A stretch of DNA of 64,000 bases, from contig CALYDD020000393.1 of NCBI GenBank assembly GCA_944472135.2, forward strand, positions 124,001-188,000. The letters run 5' to 3'. Position numbers and translations under genes: made by a program. The notes beneath the pieces were generated by a model. The model worked only from the letters and a program-made list of their open reading frames with translations, was not told where the DNA came from and searched no databases. Below are positions 47,960 to 60,277 of this stretch, one piece after another (within the stretch, counting starts at the first letter, position 1; the number at the start of each line of letters is the position of its first letter). This DNA comes from Trichobilharzia regenti. Lineage: Eukaryota; Platyhelminthes; Trematoda; Strigeidida; Schistosomatidae.

Positions 47960-49194
47960 CCGTAGCTCAGCACACTATTTGTTAATCGGTGCTGTATGAA
48001 CGCCTATCAATGGTCAGTGTAGTCCATGTCTGACTCACAGCTTCCCTATCACATCTTCACTCGGTTGTCTGTCATCAGTTCCAGTTAGTTCAACTACGAA
48101 CAAAACGCCTTTTTCTCCCTCCTGTGTTCTTATCCACGTTATTATTGAATGCCCAAGTGATCACATATAGTCTAACTACTATTAGAGGAAATGGCGTTGG
48201 ATGCTAGTTGAGGCCATCTTCACAGCATACTTAGCCCACATACATTTCATTCTGAATGTTCGTCGAGAGGCAGGCTGTTGCCTGGTTCACTGTAACAGAT
48301 ATTTCATGCTTAGTCTTTCTGACTGGCCATCTGATCTTAAGTATAGAAGGGAGACAGACGTTGATGAAAATCTGCATGGTGCTGGAAATGCTTTTTGTGA
48401 AACATGCTTCAAGTTCCTGAACCATATATCAGCACTGCCTTAAGGTTTGTGTTAGGAATTCGAATGTTGTTCTAATCCCGAATGGCATAGATAGTTACGC
48501 CGACTTTAGAGTAATGAAGTCCTATTTCGCCTCCCCGACTCCATCTTATGTGGCCTCATCCATGCCATCCATGGACGAAATGTTGCTGGCTGAGTAGGAT
48601 AATTGAAAGAGGAATGTCTCTTTAGATTGCTGTAGCTGATGCTGATTGTGTTTTCGCCAGGTGTCTTCATCACCATCTCATTTTCAACGCTTGCCTCGAT
48701 TCCTGTTTTTAGTGCTACCTCTGTCAACCTCTCGGTTAGGATAGAATTCGGTCACTGAGATTGCGTATAATTTCATCACGGTATAATTTCATTTTGATTA
48801 TATTACGAGGCGCGCTTTTCTACTGGTGCGTTACTTTTTGCTGTGATATATAAAACTCTCATTTCTTTGTTGTTGCTCACCACGAAGTTCTGGAAATTAT
48901 TGCGATCCGTTTACTTTCGAACACTTAAACTGTGGATATAATATCATCGACTACTAATACCTGTAACAAAGTTTTTGACATTTGTGACTTTTAACAATAA
49001 CTCATATCTATAATTGCATATATTGTTGGATTTATATGTTCAATTTGGCCCAAGTCAGTGAGTCATTTTAGTTAACTGTGCTGAACTATATTGCATGTTT
49101 TTGTATTGTATCGTTGTTGTCGCCTTTTGCCCTTTTTGCTGTGAATTGTTTTCCATTTGATGGTGTTGTTCTGATTGTTTTATCCCTTGTTATC
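47960..49194. other. Downstream region
   Basis: Apart from the RTE piece at 48210-48440 nothing was recognised. Confidence 0.4.
48210..48440 (-). pseudogene. RTE (SR2-like) LINE 3' fragment
   Basis: The minus-strand reading SSTMQIFINVCLPSILKIRW, then KTKHEIS matches SNKLQTFINSCLRSALLKIRW at 51945-52010 in the fuller copy. It is short and decayed. Confidence 0.7.
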
Positions 49195-49380
49195 TGATTT
49201 AAAGGGGAGCAACCCACAAGGTCACTCTTCTGTAAACTATATTCTAATGTAACAACTCCCTTCTCAGGCGTGAAGCTAGCAACTCCACCATGTAAACAAA
49301 GTCGCTACAGAAACTTCAGTCTGACGAATCTCCTTGCGCCAAAAGAAAAAGTCTCTGTGGGGACATGAAACGTCCGCACC

Positions 49381-50571
49381 ATGTACGAGATTGGCAAAGC
49401 TTCCCAGATCGCAAACGAGATGAAAAGATACGGAATCCAAGTTCTTGGAATATGTGAAAGCAGATGGAATGGGAATGGACTCACCAAATTGTCAACGGGT
49501 GAGTCAGTGATCTACTCCGGTCACTCAGAAGATAACCACACGCACACCGAGGGCGTGGCCATCATGATGTCACCAACGTCAACAAAGGCTGTGATGCAAT
49601 GGGAGGCGATCTCGCCCAGACTGCCAATGACCGCCAGATTCAACTCCAAAGGAAGTAAAGTGTCAATTATACAATGTTATGCACCCACAAACAACGCAGA
49701 CCTCGAAAAGAAAGAAGAATTCTACAGACAACTACAGGCAGCAATGAACCATACGCCAGCTGGTGACATTAAAATACTAATGGGAGACATGAACGCCAAA
49801 CTGGAACCAGACAACACAGGAAGGGAACCCATCATGGGTAGAGAAGCTCTCGGAGAAATCAATGAAAATGGAGAACTCTTCGCCGACTTCTGCGCCTTCA
49901 ACGAACTAGTGATTGGTGGCAGTGTATACAAACACAAAGATATCCACAAGGCTACATGGGTGTCACCAGATGGGCGAACCAAAAACCAAATTGACTTCAT
50001 CTCAATGCTGCTCAAGGAAGTGGAGGCGCAGCCTACTGGACACAAAAGCAAGAAGAGGAGCAGACGTTGGCTCAGACCACTATCTCGTACAAGGGACAAT
50101 CCAAATCAAATTAAAAGCTTTCAAGAAACAGGAGCTGCAGATAGACCACAAGCCAAGTTCAACACTCAAAAGCTGAAGGACCAGGCTACAAAGGACATCT
50201 TCATTGCAAACATAAAGGAAAAAGCCGAGACACAAATCAACACCAGCGAAAAGGTCGGCGTCGAAAAGCACTGGAACAACTTGAAAACGGTGTGGAGTCA
50301 AACCTGCATGGAAGTTCTAGGCAGAAAGAGGAGACAGGAAAAACAGTGGCTCACTACGGACACTTGGAAACTAATAGAAGAGAGAAGGACAGTGAAACAA
50401 AAGATTATCCAGTGCACTGACGAGCAACAAAAACAGGAGTTGAATGCAAGCTACAATACACTGAACAAAAGAGTGAAGAAGAGTGCCAGGGAAGACAAAA
50501 GAAAAAATTATGAAGCCATGGAAAGTGATGCAGAACAAGATGCAGGCAAAGGATACCTCGCCACACTCTAA
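49381..50571 (+). pseudogene. Endonuclease and linker open frame of the RTE at 49 kb
   Basis: This is the longest open frame of the window, 396 codons. Residues 1-200 are the AP-endonuclease fold: Glu in GICESRW, QCYAPTN, LMGDMNAKL, a VIGGSVYKHKDIHKATWVSP stretch, and KNQIDFISM. After a local shift the frame continues into the basic linker (KEKAETQINTSEK, WLTTDTWKLIEERRTVKQK). It lacks the final SDH motif in this frame and has lost its start, so it should not cut DNA. Its counterpart at 57273-57971 has the same order with different breaks. Confidence 0.85.
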
Positions 50572-50672
50572 CAAAAAACTAGGCTCCTATCCGGGAAAAG
50601 CTCGACACAAATCAATGTAGTGAAGGATGATAATGGAAAGTCAATCACCAAAGAGGTGGAGCAAAGAAAACA

Positions 50673-51756
50673 TTGGCTGAACACTTCAAAAGACTTCTAA
50701 ATCGACCGCCACCTACAACGCGCCCAACAATACCAATAACGGAAGCAGAACTACCAGTGAACATCGACCCCTCAACGAAATCAGAAGTTCTGAATGCAAT
50801 CAAGATGCTAATAGCTGGAAAAGCAACAGAACCAGATGAAATCCAGCAGAAGCATTGAAAATGGACCCAGAGACAACAGCGGACTTGATGACGCCACTAC
50901 TGGAGAAGGTGTGGAAAGAGGGCGAAGTACCTGAGGATTGGAAGAAAGGATACTTATTCAAACTACAAAAGAAAGGAGATTTAAGTCAATGCAAAAACTG
51001 GCGCGGAATTATGCTCCTGTCCATCCCGAGCAAAATACTAAGCCGCATCATCCTGGAGAGAATCAAACAAGCCCTAAATGAAAAAATTCGACCGGGACAG
51101 GCCGGATTCAGGAGAAACAGGTCATGTATTGATCGAATCGCCACACTACGGATCATCATTGAACAAAGCTTCGAATGGCGGTCACCTCTCTATCTTAACT
51201 TCATCACCTTATCGACAGCGTCGATCAAGAGGTGATTTGGCAACTACTTCGCTACTACGGGGTCCCATCGACAATTATACATCTCATCCAACAGTTATAC
51301 GACAATGCTGCATGCCAAGTAATCCACAACGGGAGACTTACGGAAGCCTTCGAAGTAAGGACGGGAGTGAGACAAGGCTGCCTACTATCACCAATGATTT
51401 TCCTGATTGCAGGAGATTGGATAATGTGACAGACAGCGAGAAGCGAGGAAACAGGCACAAAATGGACTCACACAAAAGACTTGGAGGATCTGGACTTCGC
51501 CGATGACATATGTCTGATTTCCCACAAACTAGAAGATGTGCAAGTGAAAACCGACAAGTTGGCCATAGAAGAAGGATCAAAGATAGGACTTCAAGTGAAC
51601 ATAGATAAAACAGAGGTGATGATGATTCCTGGCCAACATCACCAACAGCAACAACAACAACAGACAACAATCAGCATAAGTGAGAGGAACCTGAAAGAAA
51701 CAACCTCCCTTACCTGCTTACCCGGGAGGCATTGTTTCAACTACAGGCGGAACTGA
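50673..51756 (+). pseudogene. Reverse transcriptase of the RTE at 49 kb, split into frames
   Basis: Frames 50673-50858, 50855-51235, 51232-51429 and 51481-51756 join end to end by small shifts. They cover the linker (AEHFKRLLNRPPPTTRP), the start motif EVLNAIKMLIAGKA, the fingers, the palm with TGVRQGCLLSPM and FADD, and LQVNIDKTEVMMI. A stretch of CAA repeats lies at 51640-51665. About four frame changes and the missing FEKAFD motif near 51200 make it inactive. Confidence 0.8.
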
Positions 51757-52362
51757 CGAGGATATCAAAGCAAGAATCGGAAAAGCAAGGCAAGCTTTCA
51801 TTACTCTTAAGTCTGTGTGGAGGATATCAACAGTACTCAGCATGACAATGAGAGTAAGATCCAGATTTTCAACTGCAATATGATGTCAGTCAGCGCTACT
51901 TACTATGCGGATGGATCAGAGACTTGGCGCGTCATAAAGAGCATCTCAAACAAACTTCAGACCTTCATCAACAGCTGTCTTCGCTCAGCGCTACTCAAGA
52001 TCAGATGGTCAGGAAAGATCAGCAACAGGGATCTCTGAGAGCGAACCAACCCAGCAGGAACCGATTGTGAAACAAATAGGCAGGAAGAAAGGGAGATGGA
52101 TTGGCTGACCATACTCTGAGAAAACAAACCATCATGTGACATCACTAGACAAGCCATCGCTCGAGTGGAACCCGAAAAGGGAAGTGGCGAGTTGGTTGCC
52201 AGTGTGAGGCTGGGGTGACTTGGAGGAGGTCATGTGAAGAGGAGATGAAAGGGTGTGGGCAGACTTGGAGCAGAGTGAAAAAGTTGGCAGGGAACAGAAG
52301 GCAATGGAGACGCGCAGCTGCAACCCTATGTTCCTCTAGGAATTTAAGGATATAATAATAAT

Positions 52363-53634
52363 TTCATCTGATACAAAAATACACAGTGATGCCGTTTTAT
52401 TTACGAATGATGTGTAGAGCACAATGTTATATTCATGATGTCATCGGTTAGCCCAGATAAGTTTTTCAGACTCAATTTTGCATTTCCATTACTTGTCCTT
52501 CTTTGATTTTACTGGCAATAATATTCTACATATTTCTGCTTCTAGTACTGAGTCATCATTGATACAAGGGTTTATTGTAGACTCGATAAACAAAGATTCA
52601 GTGACCAGCCTTCCCCCTCCGTTTAATTCCACTGATTTGCACTGTGGTTGTGTGCCATCCCATTCTGTGTATTAGTGCATGCACTAGGACTCCTAAATTT
52701 CCTCTGAGCTATTCATTTTCCCAAATCCATTCATTCTGCACTTAGCTGAATTCCTATGTTCTAAATACCAGAGTTACACAATTCTGATAGATAGGCTTAT
52801 ATGGGTGAGCTGTCAGTTGTTGCAAGGCACTGATACAATTAAATTATTTTGTCGAATTCTGATCTCCTCATATAGACTCCTTTCAATCTGCTCGTTGAAT
52901 TTCATGATATGGTCTAGTTTGTGCTTATCGACTACTGAGTTGCTTTGCGATAACTGTGTTACCGTAATTTTTGAAATTCATTAAATCCGACTCTTCTGGT
53001 TACATTTAACTTGAATTCCCCTTTCATGGTGGAGAATAATTCCACTGTATCCGCCTGAAATACGTTTTTAATAGACTTCACCTAAACATTTCAACTCATC
53101 ACAGGGTTTAGTCCTGAGTGCTTAATTTTCGTGATCAATATAGACAAATTGTGAGGACGTATAAGGAGATAGAATGTGGTACGATATGATTTTGTTAGTG
53201 TGCGTCACTGTGATGATAGTTTCTACATACATTGACATCGTAAGACTCATCTAAACTAAGTTTCTGACTGTGAACAACTGCATCACGTCGCATACTCTGG
53301 GGAGTTAGAAGAGGAGGGCATACGTCTGACCCACAGCGAAGCCCAAGCAAATTTGAGTTTCTCAGAGAACTTGCAAACCGTTTCGCACAAACTCGAAGTA
53401 TCAAGGCGAGATAGGCAGAACTCGAAGAGAAACCCTGAGGGAGGAGTAGCTACCTTTTTTATTACCATGTATTTGACACCCAACCACTTATGTATAAATC
53501 TTTCCAGTGACAATATAGATTGCATCATCAATAAGTGTCGTCCAAAACATTCTAATGAATATTTTGGCCTGTACACAACAGAAGCCCTCACCATTTAACA
53601 GAATTCTCCTCATTAAAAGTGGTTTATAAAATCA
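52363..53634. other. Unassigned sequence, partly an older extension of the segmental duplication
   Basis: The part at 52540-52780 is a diverged relative of 29010-29250. Open frames at 53195-53598 on both strands show no domain. Confidence 0.35.
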
Positions 53635-54164
53635 TCTGCTCAACTCACTGCACAGCAGCAAGAGGTGGCTCTCTTGAAGTCATAGTGAACGTGTGCATAA
53701 AACAACTGAAGTCCACGATGGAAATAATGAAGAAGCCTACGCGTATTCAGTGTATTTATTCACTGTTCGAGAACGAAAGACACGAATTCTCTTTCTTGTC
53801 AATCCAGTGAATCCACCTTGTTTCAGTGAATTCTGGGCTTCATTGAGATTTAAGCTAGATCATTTGAAATAACTTTTTTTGAGACGATAGTTTTGTGAAA
53901 AAAATATAACGAAAAATCGTGTGATATTAGTTATTAATCTGTACCCCTTTATCATTTATCGAAGTGACTATTCATGTACAAATGTCAAGTAGGCTGAAAA
54001 AATGTGTTTCATTTCGTAAACAAATAGTCGTGTTGGTTGTTTTTCTACTGAAATATGTGTGTACTTTGAGACAAACATCAAAAATACAGTGAGAGAGTCA
54101 GTGAGAGGGGGAAAGATAACAAGACTCTCTTTTTATTCTGATTTATGTGGTTTTAGTTTAATCA

Positions 54165-55755
54165 GTGAATAAATTACACAAAGATCTTTGAACTCGTAGT
54201 TATATTCTCGTGTTGAATAAACAGTTTTGAGTGGCTATTTTTTATGAAAAGTATTTTGTTAGATTGTAATGATACGTGTTAGAGTGGTTAAACAGTTAAT
54301 GGCATGATGACGTTTATATTCAAAATTGTTTCCCTTCATACGAATTTCTGCTCAATAGTGATCATCTTTTCGTAGACTCATATTATTACAATAAGGAACC
54401 AACGAAGTCTACGATGGCGTATTTAATGTACAAACATTTGGAAGAGGCTTCTAGTGACATAGTCATCCAGCCGGTTTCCTCCACCATTGTGTTGCATATT
54501 GTAGCGTCGCTGTCAGTGACTTAGCGCAATTATGTAAGGAATCTTGAAAGTGTTATGTAAATTTGCGATAATCCTAAAAATAAGTTTCGAACATTATTAG
54601 AGTTCAGTAGCACCTCAGTAAAATATGACTTCCTTGGTGGTGCTACAATTAGATGTATCCAAGAACATCAAATTTCTGCTTCAGTAAATTCAGCGTTCCT
54701 GTCATATAGGAAAGACGAAAGGCATCTTTACGGAATAGTTGTGCAAAAATCTTAAGGACACTGTATGCATTAAAAAAAGTCAAATTTCTTAAAAGAAGTA
54801 CATAGAGGTTTGTCGTGTATGACATTTCTTTGGAACTGTACCCGATTTGGCGTAAAAAAATACCTCTCTCGGTGTAGGTGTTAATCTGAGTGATTGCTTG
54901 ATCTCACTGAAATTCGTCGCGCTGTATATGACGCTCGAGTGAATTGAAGAAGATGAAGAAAATACTGTCAGTCCTTGAAATGGGAATAGACACTGTGAGG
55001 AAGTACATTCTTGTTCACGTGGACTAAGTATTTTACACAATGTTTTGCTAATAGGGAAAACAAAAAACAACTGTTGTATTGGAGATTTTAACGCAAACAT
55101 ATTAGCATTTTTTATGTGTTATATAAAACTGATTCATGAAATAACAGTTTGGTGTGAATTCACACGTATGCGGCACACAAAGTCGCTCCTGTTATGCCAG
55201 CAAAGAAGTATATAATGCAGGTGTTCTTCATAATAGCCACTCACACTCAAAAAGAGACAAAGTCACATTTAGGATTCTTCACTACCAGTACTAACACGTT
55301 TCATAGTTTGAAGACAACCGATATAGAGATCACAGACACAAACCAATACGAAATACTGACACACACAATTCCACTGTAGACGAATACCTGTCCACATTTC
55401 ATAAAGTGGTAGTTCGTTTCACTGAGGCAAACTCTCATGACTTTACTATCCACGCTGTTTGTTCAGTCAGCCTGATTTCAGCGATTTAATTTCTCAAAGA
55501 AACTCAGTCTTCAAGATTTACTGTAGACGAATACCTGTTCACATTTCATTGATTGATGGATCATGTCAGTGAGACAAAACTCCTATGACTTTACTCTCCA
55601 CGCATTCGTTTTTGTTCAATCACTGAATAAATAACACCTTAATCATTGAACTCGTAGTTATATTCTCATGTTAAATAAACAGTTTTGAGTGGTTATTTTT
55701 TATGAAAAGTATTTTGTTAGATTGTAATGATACGTGTTAGAGTGGTCGAAGATTC
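54165..55755 (+). repeat. Diverged internal tandem duplication in copy B
   Basis: A segment of about 130 bases (including gagtggctattttttatgaa and agattgtaatgatacgtgtt) occurs at 54165-54295 and again at 55615-55755, but only once in copy A (30095-30235). Between them, two further direct repeats of about 100 bases lie at 55375-55470 and 55519-55615 (core gtagacgaatacctg). Confidence 0.75.
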
Positions 55756-57856
55756 TATGGCACCACTTAGTTTATGTTCACAGCTATCCGGGGTGTTTTT
55801 TTACACTTATTCCTACTGAATAATAGTCGTCATTTTGTAGGCTTATATTTTGAAAAGACAGTCATTGACATCTATGGAGTCTAACCAAATGCACAAGTGT
55901 AATACTGAGACCCTTCTTAGACAAACACGAAGACAAGTTTATGAGTGAAATAGAATGCTTCACATTCCAGTGACTAAGTGTCACTGTAACCGTTTGCAAT
56001 ACAAAACGAGTGTGTGCATACTGACGATAATCCCACGTATTCAAAAGCGCTTTACTGGAATTTGAGTATTTTCTCAGTGTTACAGTCAGATGTATTTAGG
56101 CGAATCGAATTTATGACCTAGTGACTTGGAGGTTCTAGCAGTATATTTAAAACGCCTAACATTTCTCTACAGAATAGTTGTGTGAAATGTCTTCGGTTCC
56201 AGAGATACAATGAATGAACACTGTTAGGCGCATCACGATGACTGGTGCCCATGTACAGATGTCTGTTTCAATAATAGCTGAAGGTGGATTCAGTGTGAAC
56301 ATATCATCTAGATGTGAAAGGGGAAAATCTTCTCATAGTATCTAGTGGCATCCTACGTCGTAGTTTTACTATTTTGTATTCTACAACGTCTTCGAATAAT
56401 GTATTCTGAGTAAGGTACATCAATGAAATAATGTAGTTAGTAAACTTCTGAGAAAAAACATCTTCGCAAGACGACTGATGTATGGTTCTATAAGCGTGAA
56501 ATCCATCCTAAAAATATCTTGAAATCAGTGGGTGCTTCGATGTTTTCTGTGAAGACGACACCTACAAAGTGGTGACTGAATTATGTTGAGTCAGAACTCA
56601 TATGATTCTTTCATTAGATGACTGAGCCAAAATTTACCGGCATATTATCAATTCCGTCTTCCGCATCATGTCTTTCACATCAGCACTGTTGCTTCATCAC
56701 TGTGAGGAATTGGCGGATAAGATACTAAGTGAGGTGGAAATTTCATCCATCTGTGTGACGTGTGAGGGATAGATTGGTTGGAAGTGATTGCATGCATCGA
56801 ATCGAATTCTCAGGAAGTTTTATTTTCAAATGTCACATTCCGGACTGAGATAATTTCGGATGAAGAGACTGAGTAGGAATAAATGAGTTGAAACTCAAAA
56901 TTGATTTTCATGAATCTACATATGCGAGAAAACTTCGCGTAGATTACTAGCTCGCTAGTTTTCTTGTCGGTCCCAAGCCCGGATAAAGAGGGAGGGTTGG
57001 GGCGTGGTGCTAGCAACTCCATCCCCGTAAAACAACCAAATCGCTACAGAAATTTCAAATATATTAAAATATAATTAAATTATTAAAATATATTAATAAT
57101 AATATATTAAATTATTAAAAATATATTAAAAATTCTAAAAACATAAACAATAGACTTATTTTTCGCTGGAATCGGGGAAGTGAAATGACGCAGGCTGGTG
57201 AAAGCCTTCGGAAAGCCAGTCAGCCGATGTGCCTTCTTTCGATGAAAGCAAAGGTAAGGATGGGTACCTGGAATGTTCGTACAATGTACCAAAACTGGAA
57301 AGGCTGCCCAGATAGGCGCTGAAATGAGAAGGTACAGAATAGAAGTGTCGGGAATCTGCGAAAGCAGATGGAACGGAACTGGAAGGTGCCAACTACCTAC
57401 TGGAGAGACAATAATTTATTCCGGCCACCCAGAGGACAACCACGAGCACACCGAGGGAGTGGCCATCATGATATCACCAACAGAAACAAAGGCCCTGATG
57501 TAGTAGGAACCAATCTCTTCCAGGATAATGACAGCCAGGTTCAACTCAAAAGGAAGGAAAGTTACAGTCATTCAATGCTATGCACCTACAAACGTCTCAG
57601 AACAAGAGAAGAAGGAGGCGTTCTACAGACAACTACAAGCAATAATGGACAACGTCCCAAATGGCGATATCAAAATCCTGATGGGCGACATGAATGCGAA
57701 GCTCGGAGGAGACAACACAGGAAGAGAACTCACCATGGGCAGAGAGGCCCTCGGTAAAATGAACGACAATGGTGAACTCTTCTCAGACTTCCGCGCCTTC
57801 AATGACTTGGTGATTGGTGGCAGCGTTTTCAAATACAAGGATATACACAAGACGAC

Positions 57857-59032
57857 ATGGATTTCACCAGATGGAAACACCGAAAACCAAATAGACTTCA
57901 CTCAATTTCAAGAAAGTGGAGACGGAGCCTACTGGACACAAGGTCGAGGAGAGGAGCAGATGTGGGTTTAGACCACTACCAAGTACAAAGGACTTTCAAG
58001 GTGGAGCCAAAAGCCTCGAGGATAGCTGGGGATAGGCCACAATGCATGTTCAACACTCAATTACTGAAGGACACAACCACAAAAGACACTTTCACTGCAA
58101 CTGTCAGAGCAAAGCAGGAAACACTACGTGACATCACTGAAGAATCATGCGTGGAAGAACATTGGAAGTCTCTGAAGGCGATTCTCAACGAAACGTGTTC
58201 AACGGTTCTAGGAAGAAAGAAGAGACAAGACAAGGAATGGCTCTCAACGGACACTTGGAAATTAATAGAAGAGAGGAGAATGGTGAAAGAGAAAATGATT
58301 CAATGCAAGGTCGGACAGGGGAAGGAGACACTGAGCTCAACTTACAAAGCACTGGACAAAGAAGTGAAGAAGAGTGCTAGGAAGGACAGAAGACGATTCT
58401 ACGACAACCTGGCCACTGAAGCTGAGAAGGCAGCAGGCAAAAGGGACCTGAGGACATTATATCAGATAACCAAATCTCTATCCGGGAAGAGATCAACACA
58501 AGCGAAACCTATAAAAGACAGCCAAAGGAACCCAATTACCAAGGAAGAAAAACAGATTAAACAATGGGCGGATCACTTCAAAAGACTCTTGAACCGACCA
58601 TCACCTGCAACCCGTCCAGAAATACCAACAACAGCGCGCACACAACTGCAAGTTGACAACAATCCTCCAACGAGAGCTGAAGTCTTGAATGCAATCAAGC
58701 TTCTGAAAGCTGGAAAAGCAGCTGGACCAGATGGAATACCCCCTGAAGCACTAAAAGCGGACCCAGAGACTACAGCAGACATGCTGACTCCATTATTGCA
58801 AAAGGTCTGGAAGGAGGGAAAGGTGCCTACTGACTGGAGGAAAGGTTACCTCGTGAAACTACCAAAGAAGGGCGACTTAGGACTCTGCAAGAAGGGGCGA
58901 GGAATCATGCTCCTATCGACGCCAAGTAAAATCCTGAGTCGCATCATCCTGGAGAGATTAAAGGACGCACTGGGGACAGAACTCCGCCCCACCAGAACAA
59001 GCTGGATTCAGGAAAGGCAAATCATGTACTGA
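57857..59032 (+). pseudogene. Linker and first part of reverse transcriptase of the RTE at 57 kb
   Basis: This open frame of 391 codons starts out of frame with the endonuclease and from about 57935 gives RRSLLDTRSRRGADVGLDHY. This is the end of the endonuclease with LDHY for SDHY, so the catalytic Ser-Asp-His is altered. Next come the linker (WLSTDTWKLIEERRMVKEKM, RALLNRP-like), AGKAAGPDGIPPEALKADPE, VPTDWRKGYLVKLPKKGDL and SKILSRIILERLKDAL. It then fails at the GQAGFR position near 59000. Compared with the 49-kb copy it is better preserved in this part. Confidence 0.85.
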
Positions 59033-59033
59033 C

Positions 59034-60277
59034 CAAATTGCAACTCTACGCATCATCATCGAACAAAGTATGGAATGGCAATCAAACCTCTACCCCAACT
59101 TTATAGACTTTGAGAAGGCCTTCAACGGCGTTGACCGCGAAGTAATTTGGAAACTACTTGAGTACTATGGCGTACCCCAAATATTCACCAAACTTATTCA
59201 ACAGCTGCTGTACGACAACGGCACATGCCAAGTGATCCACAACGGAAGACTCAGCAAGGCGTTTGGAGTAAACACAGGAGTCAGACAAGGGTGCTTGCTT
59301 ATTATCAACAATGATATTCCTAATTGTGGTGGACTGACTGGGTTATGCGTCAGAGAGCCGGAAACGAGAAGACAGGGATATCCTGGACCGACCGACGTGA
59401 AGAACCTAGAAGAACTGGATTTCACGCGTGGATGATTGATGTTTTATGTCACACAAAATCGAAGACTTACAAGCGAAAACCGACAAACTGGTCGAAGAAG
59501 CAGCCGGCGAAGACAGGACTCCAGGTGAACATAGACAAGACGGAGGTGATAAAAATAACCCATCACCAACAACAACAACTGCGGCAACATCCAGCGTCAA
59601 TCACCATCAACGGGAGGGATTTGAAAGAGGTTACTGCATTCACTCACTTATCTAGGGAGTATTGTCTCAACTACAGGAAGTCGGAACGGACGAGGATGTC
59701 AAATCGAGCGAGAATCGGGAAGGCGAGCGAGGAACACATTCATCAACCTGAAATCAATCTGGAAAACTTCGTCACTCAGCATCAACAACAGAATTCAGTC
59801 GGATTTTCAATACAAACGTCAAGTCACTCAGTTCTTCTATGCGGATCAGAAACTTGGCGGGCGGGTACAAAGAAAATTTCCAACAGCCTGTTGCAGACAT
59901 TTATCAACAACTGTCTTTGCTGGATCTATACTGAAGATCAGATGGCCGGGCCGGAGAGAATCACCAACAAGGAACTATGGGAACAAATAAAACAAGAACC
60001 AGTCGCCAACGAACAAATATGCAGGAGAAAGTGGAGATGGATCGGACACTCACTGAGGAGACCGCTGAGTGACATTGCGCGTCAAGCCCTCGAGTGGAAC
60101 TTGAAATATAAGCGGTGTGTTGGACGTCCAAAGGTGACATGGAGGAGATCGTGTGAAGAGGACTTGAAAGAGTATGGACTAACACGGATGCAGGTGAAAA
60201 GTACAGCAGAAGACAGAAGCAAGTGGAGACGTGCAGCTAAAGCCCTATGTTTCACTAGGAACCCAAGGGAGCAATAA
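59034..60277 (+). pseudogene. Second part of reverse transcriptase and C-terminal region of the RTE at 57 kb
   Basis: Two frames (59070-59435 and 59324-60277) continue the protein. They read FIDFEKAFNGVDREVIWKLL (first catalytic Asp in place), VNTGVRQGCLL, then the broken FADD, LQVNIDKTEVIKI, LCGSETWRAG, LQTFINNCLCWIYTEDQM, ERITNKELWEQIKQEP, CRRKWRWIGHSLRRPLSD, and the end VTWRRSCEEDLKEYG with KWRRAAKALCF. The last frame, 317 codons, is free of stops, although its start is not natural. Confidence 0.85.

Larger units (their letters stand above)
49195..52362 (+). mobile_element. RTE-clade (SR2-like) LINE, near full length, inactivated
   Basis: The element shows the two-domain order of RTE elements. 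The AP-endonuclease opens near 49360, where GTWNVRT has TGA for Trp, so the frame only restarts at ATG 49381. It continues with GICESRWNGNG, QCYAPT, LMGDMNAKL and NQIDFI. The SDH motif lies in another frame (49913-50176), so there are frame changes near 50020 and 50150. The reverse transcriptase follows: VPEDWKKGYLFKLQKKGDL, GQAGFRRNRSCIDRIATLR, TGVRQGCLLSPM and DLDFADDICLISHK with the catalytic pair intact near 51500. The C-terminal region is broken by stops, and the end is ctctaggaatttaagg plus (TAA)n. It would copy itself by target-primed reverse transcription but is now dead. Confidence 0.85.

Noticed and set aside
53195..53598. Overlapping open frames on both strands
   Set aside because: None has a recognised domain and they shadow each other.
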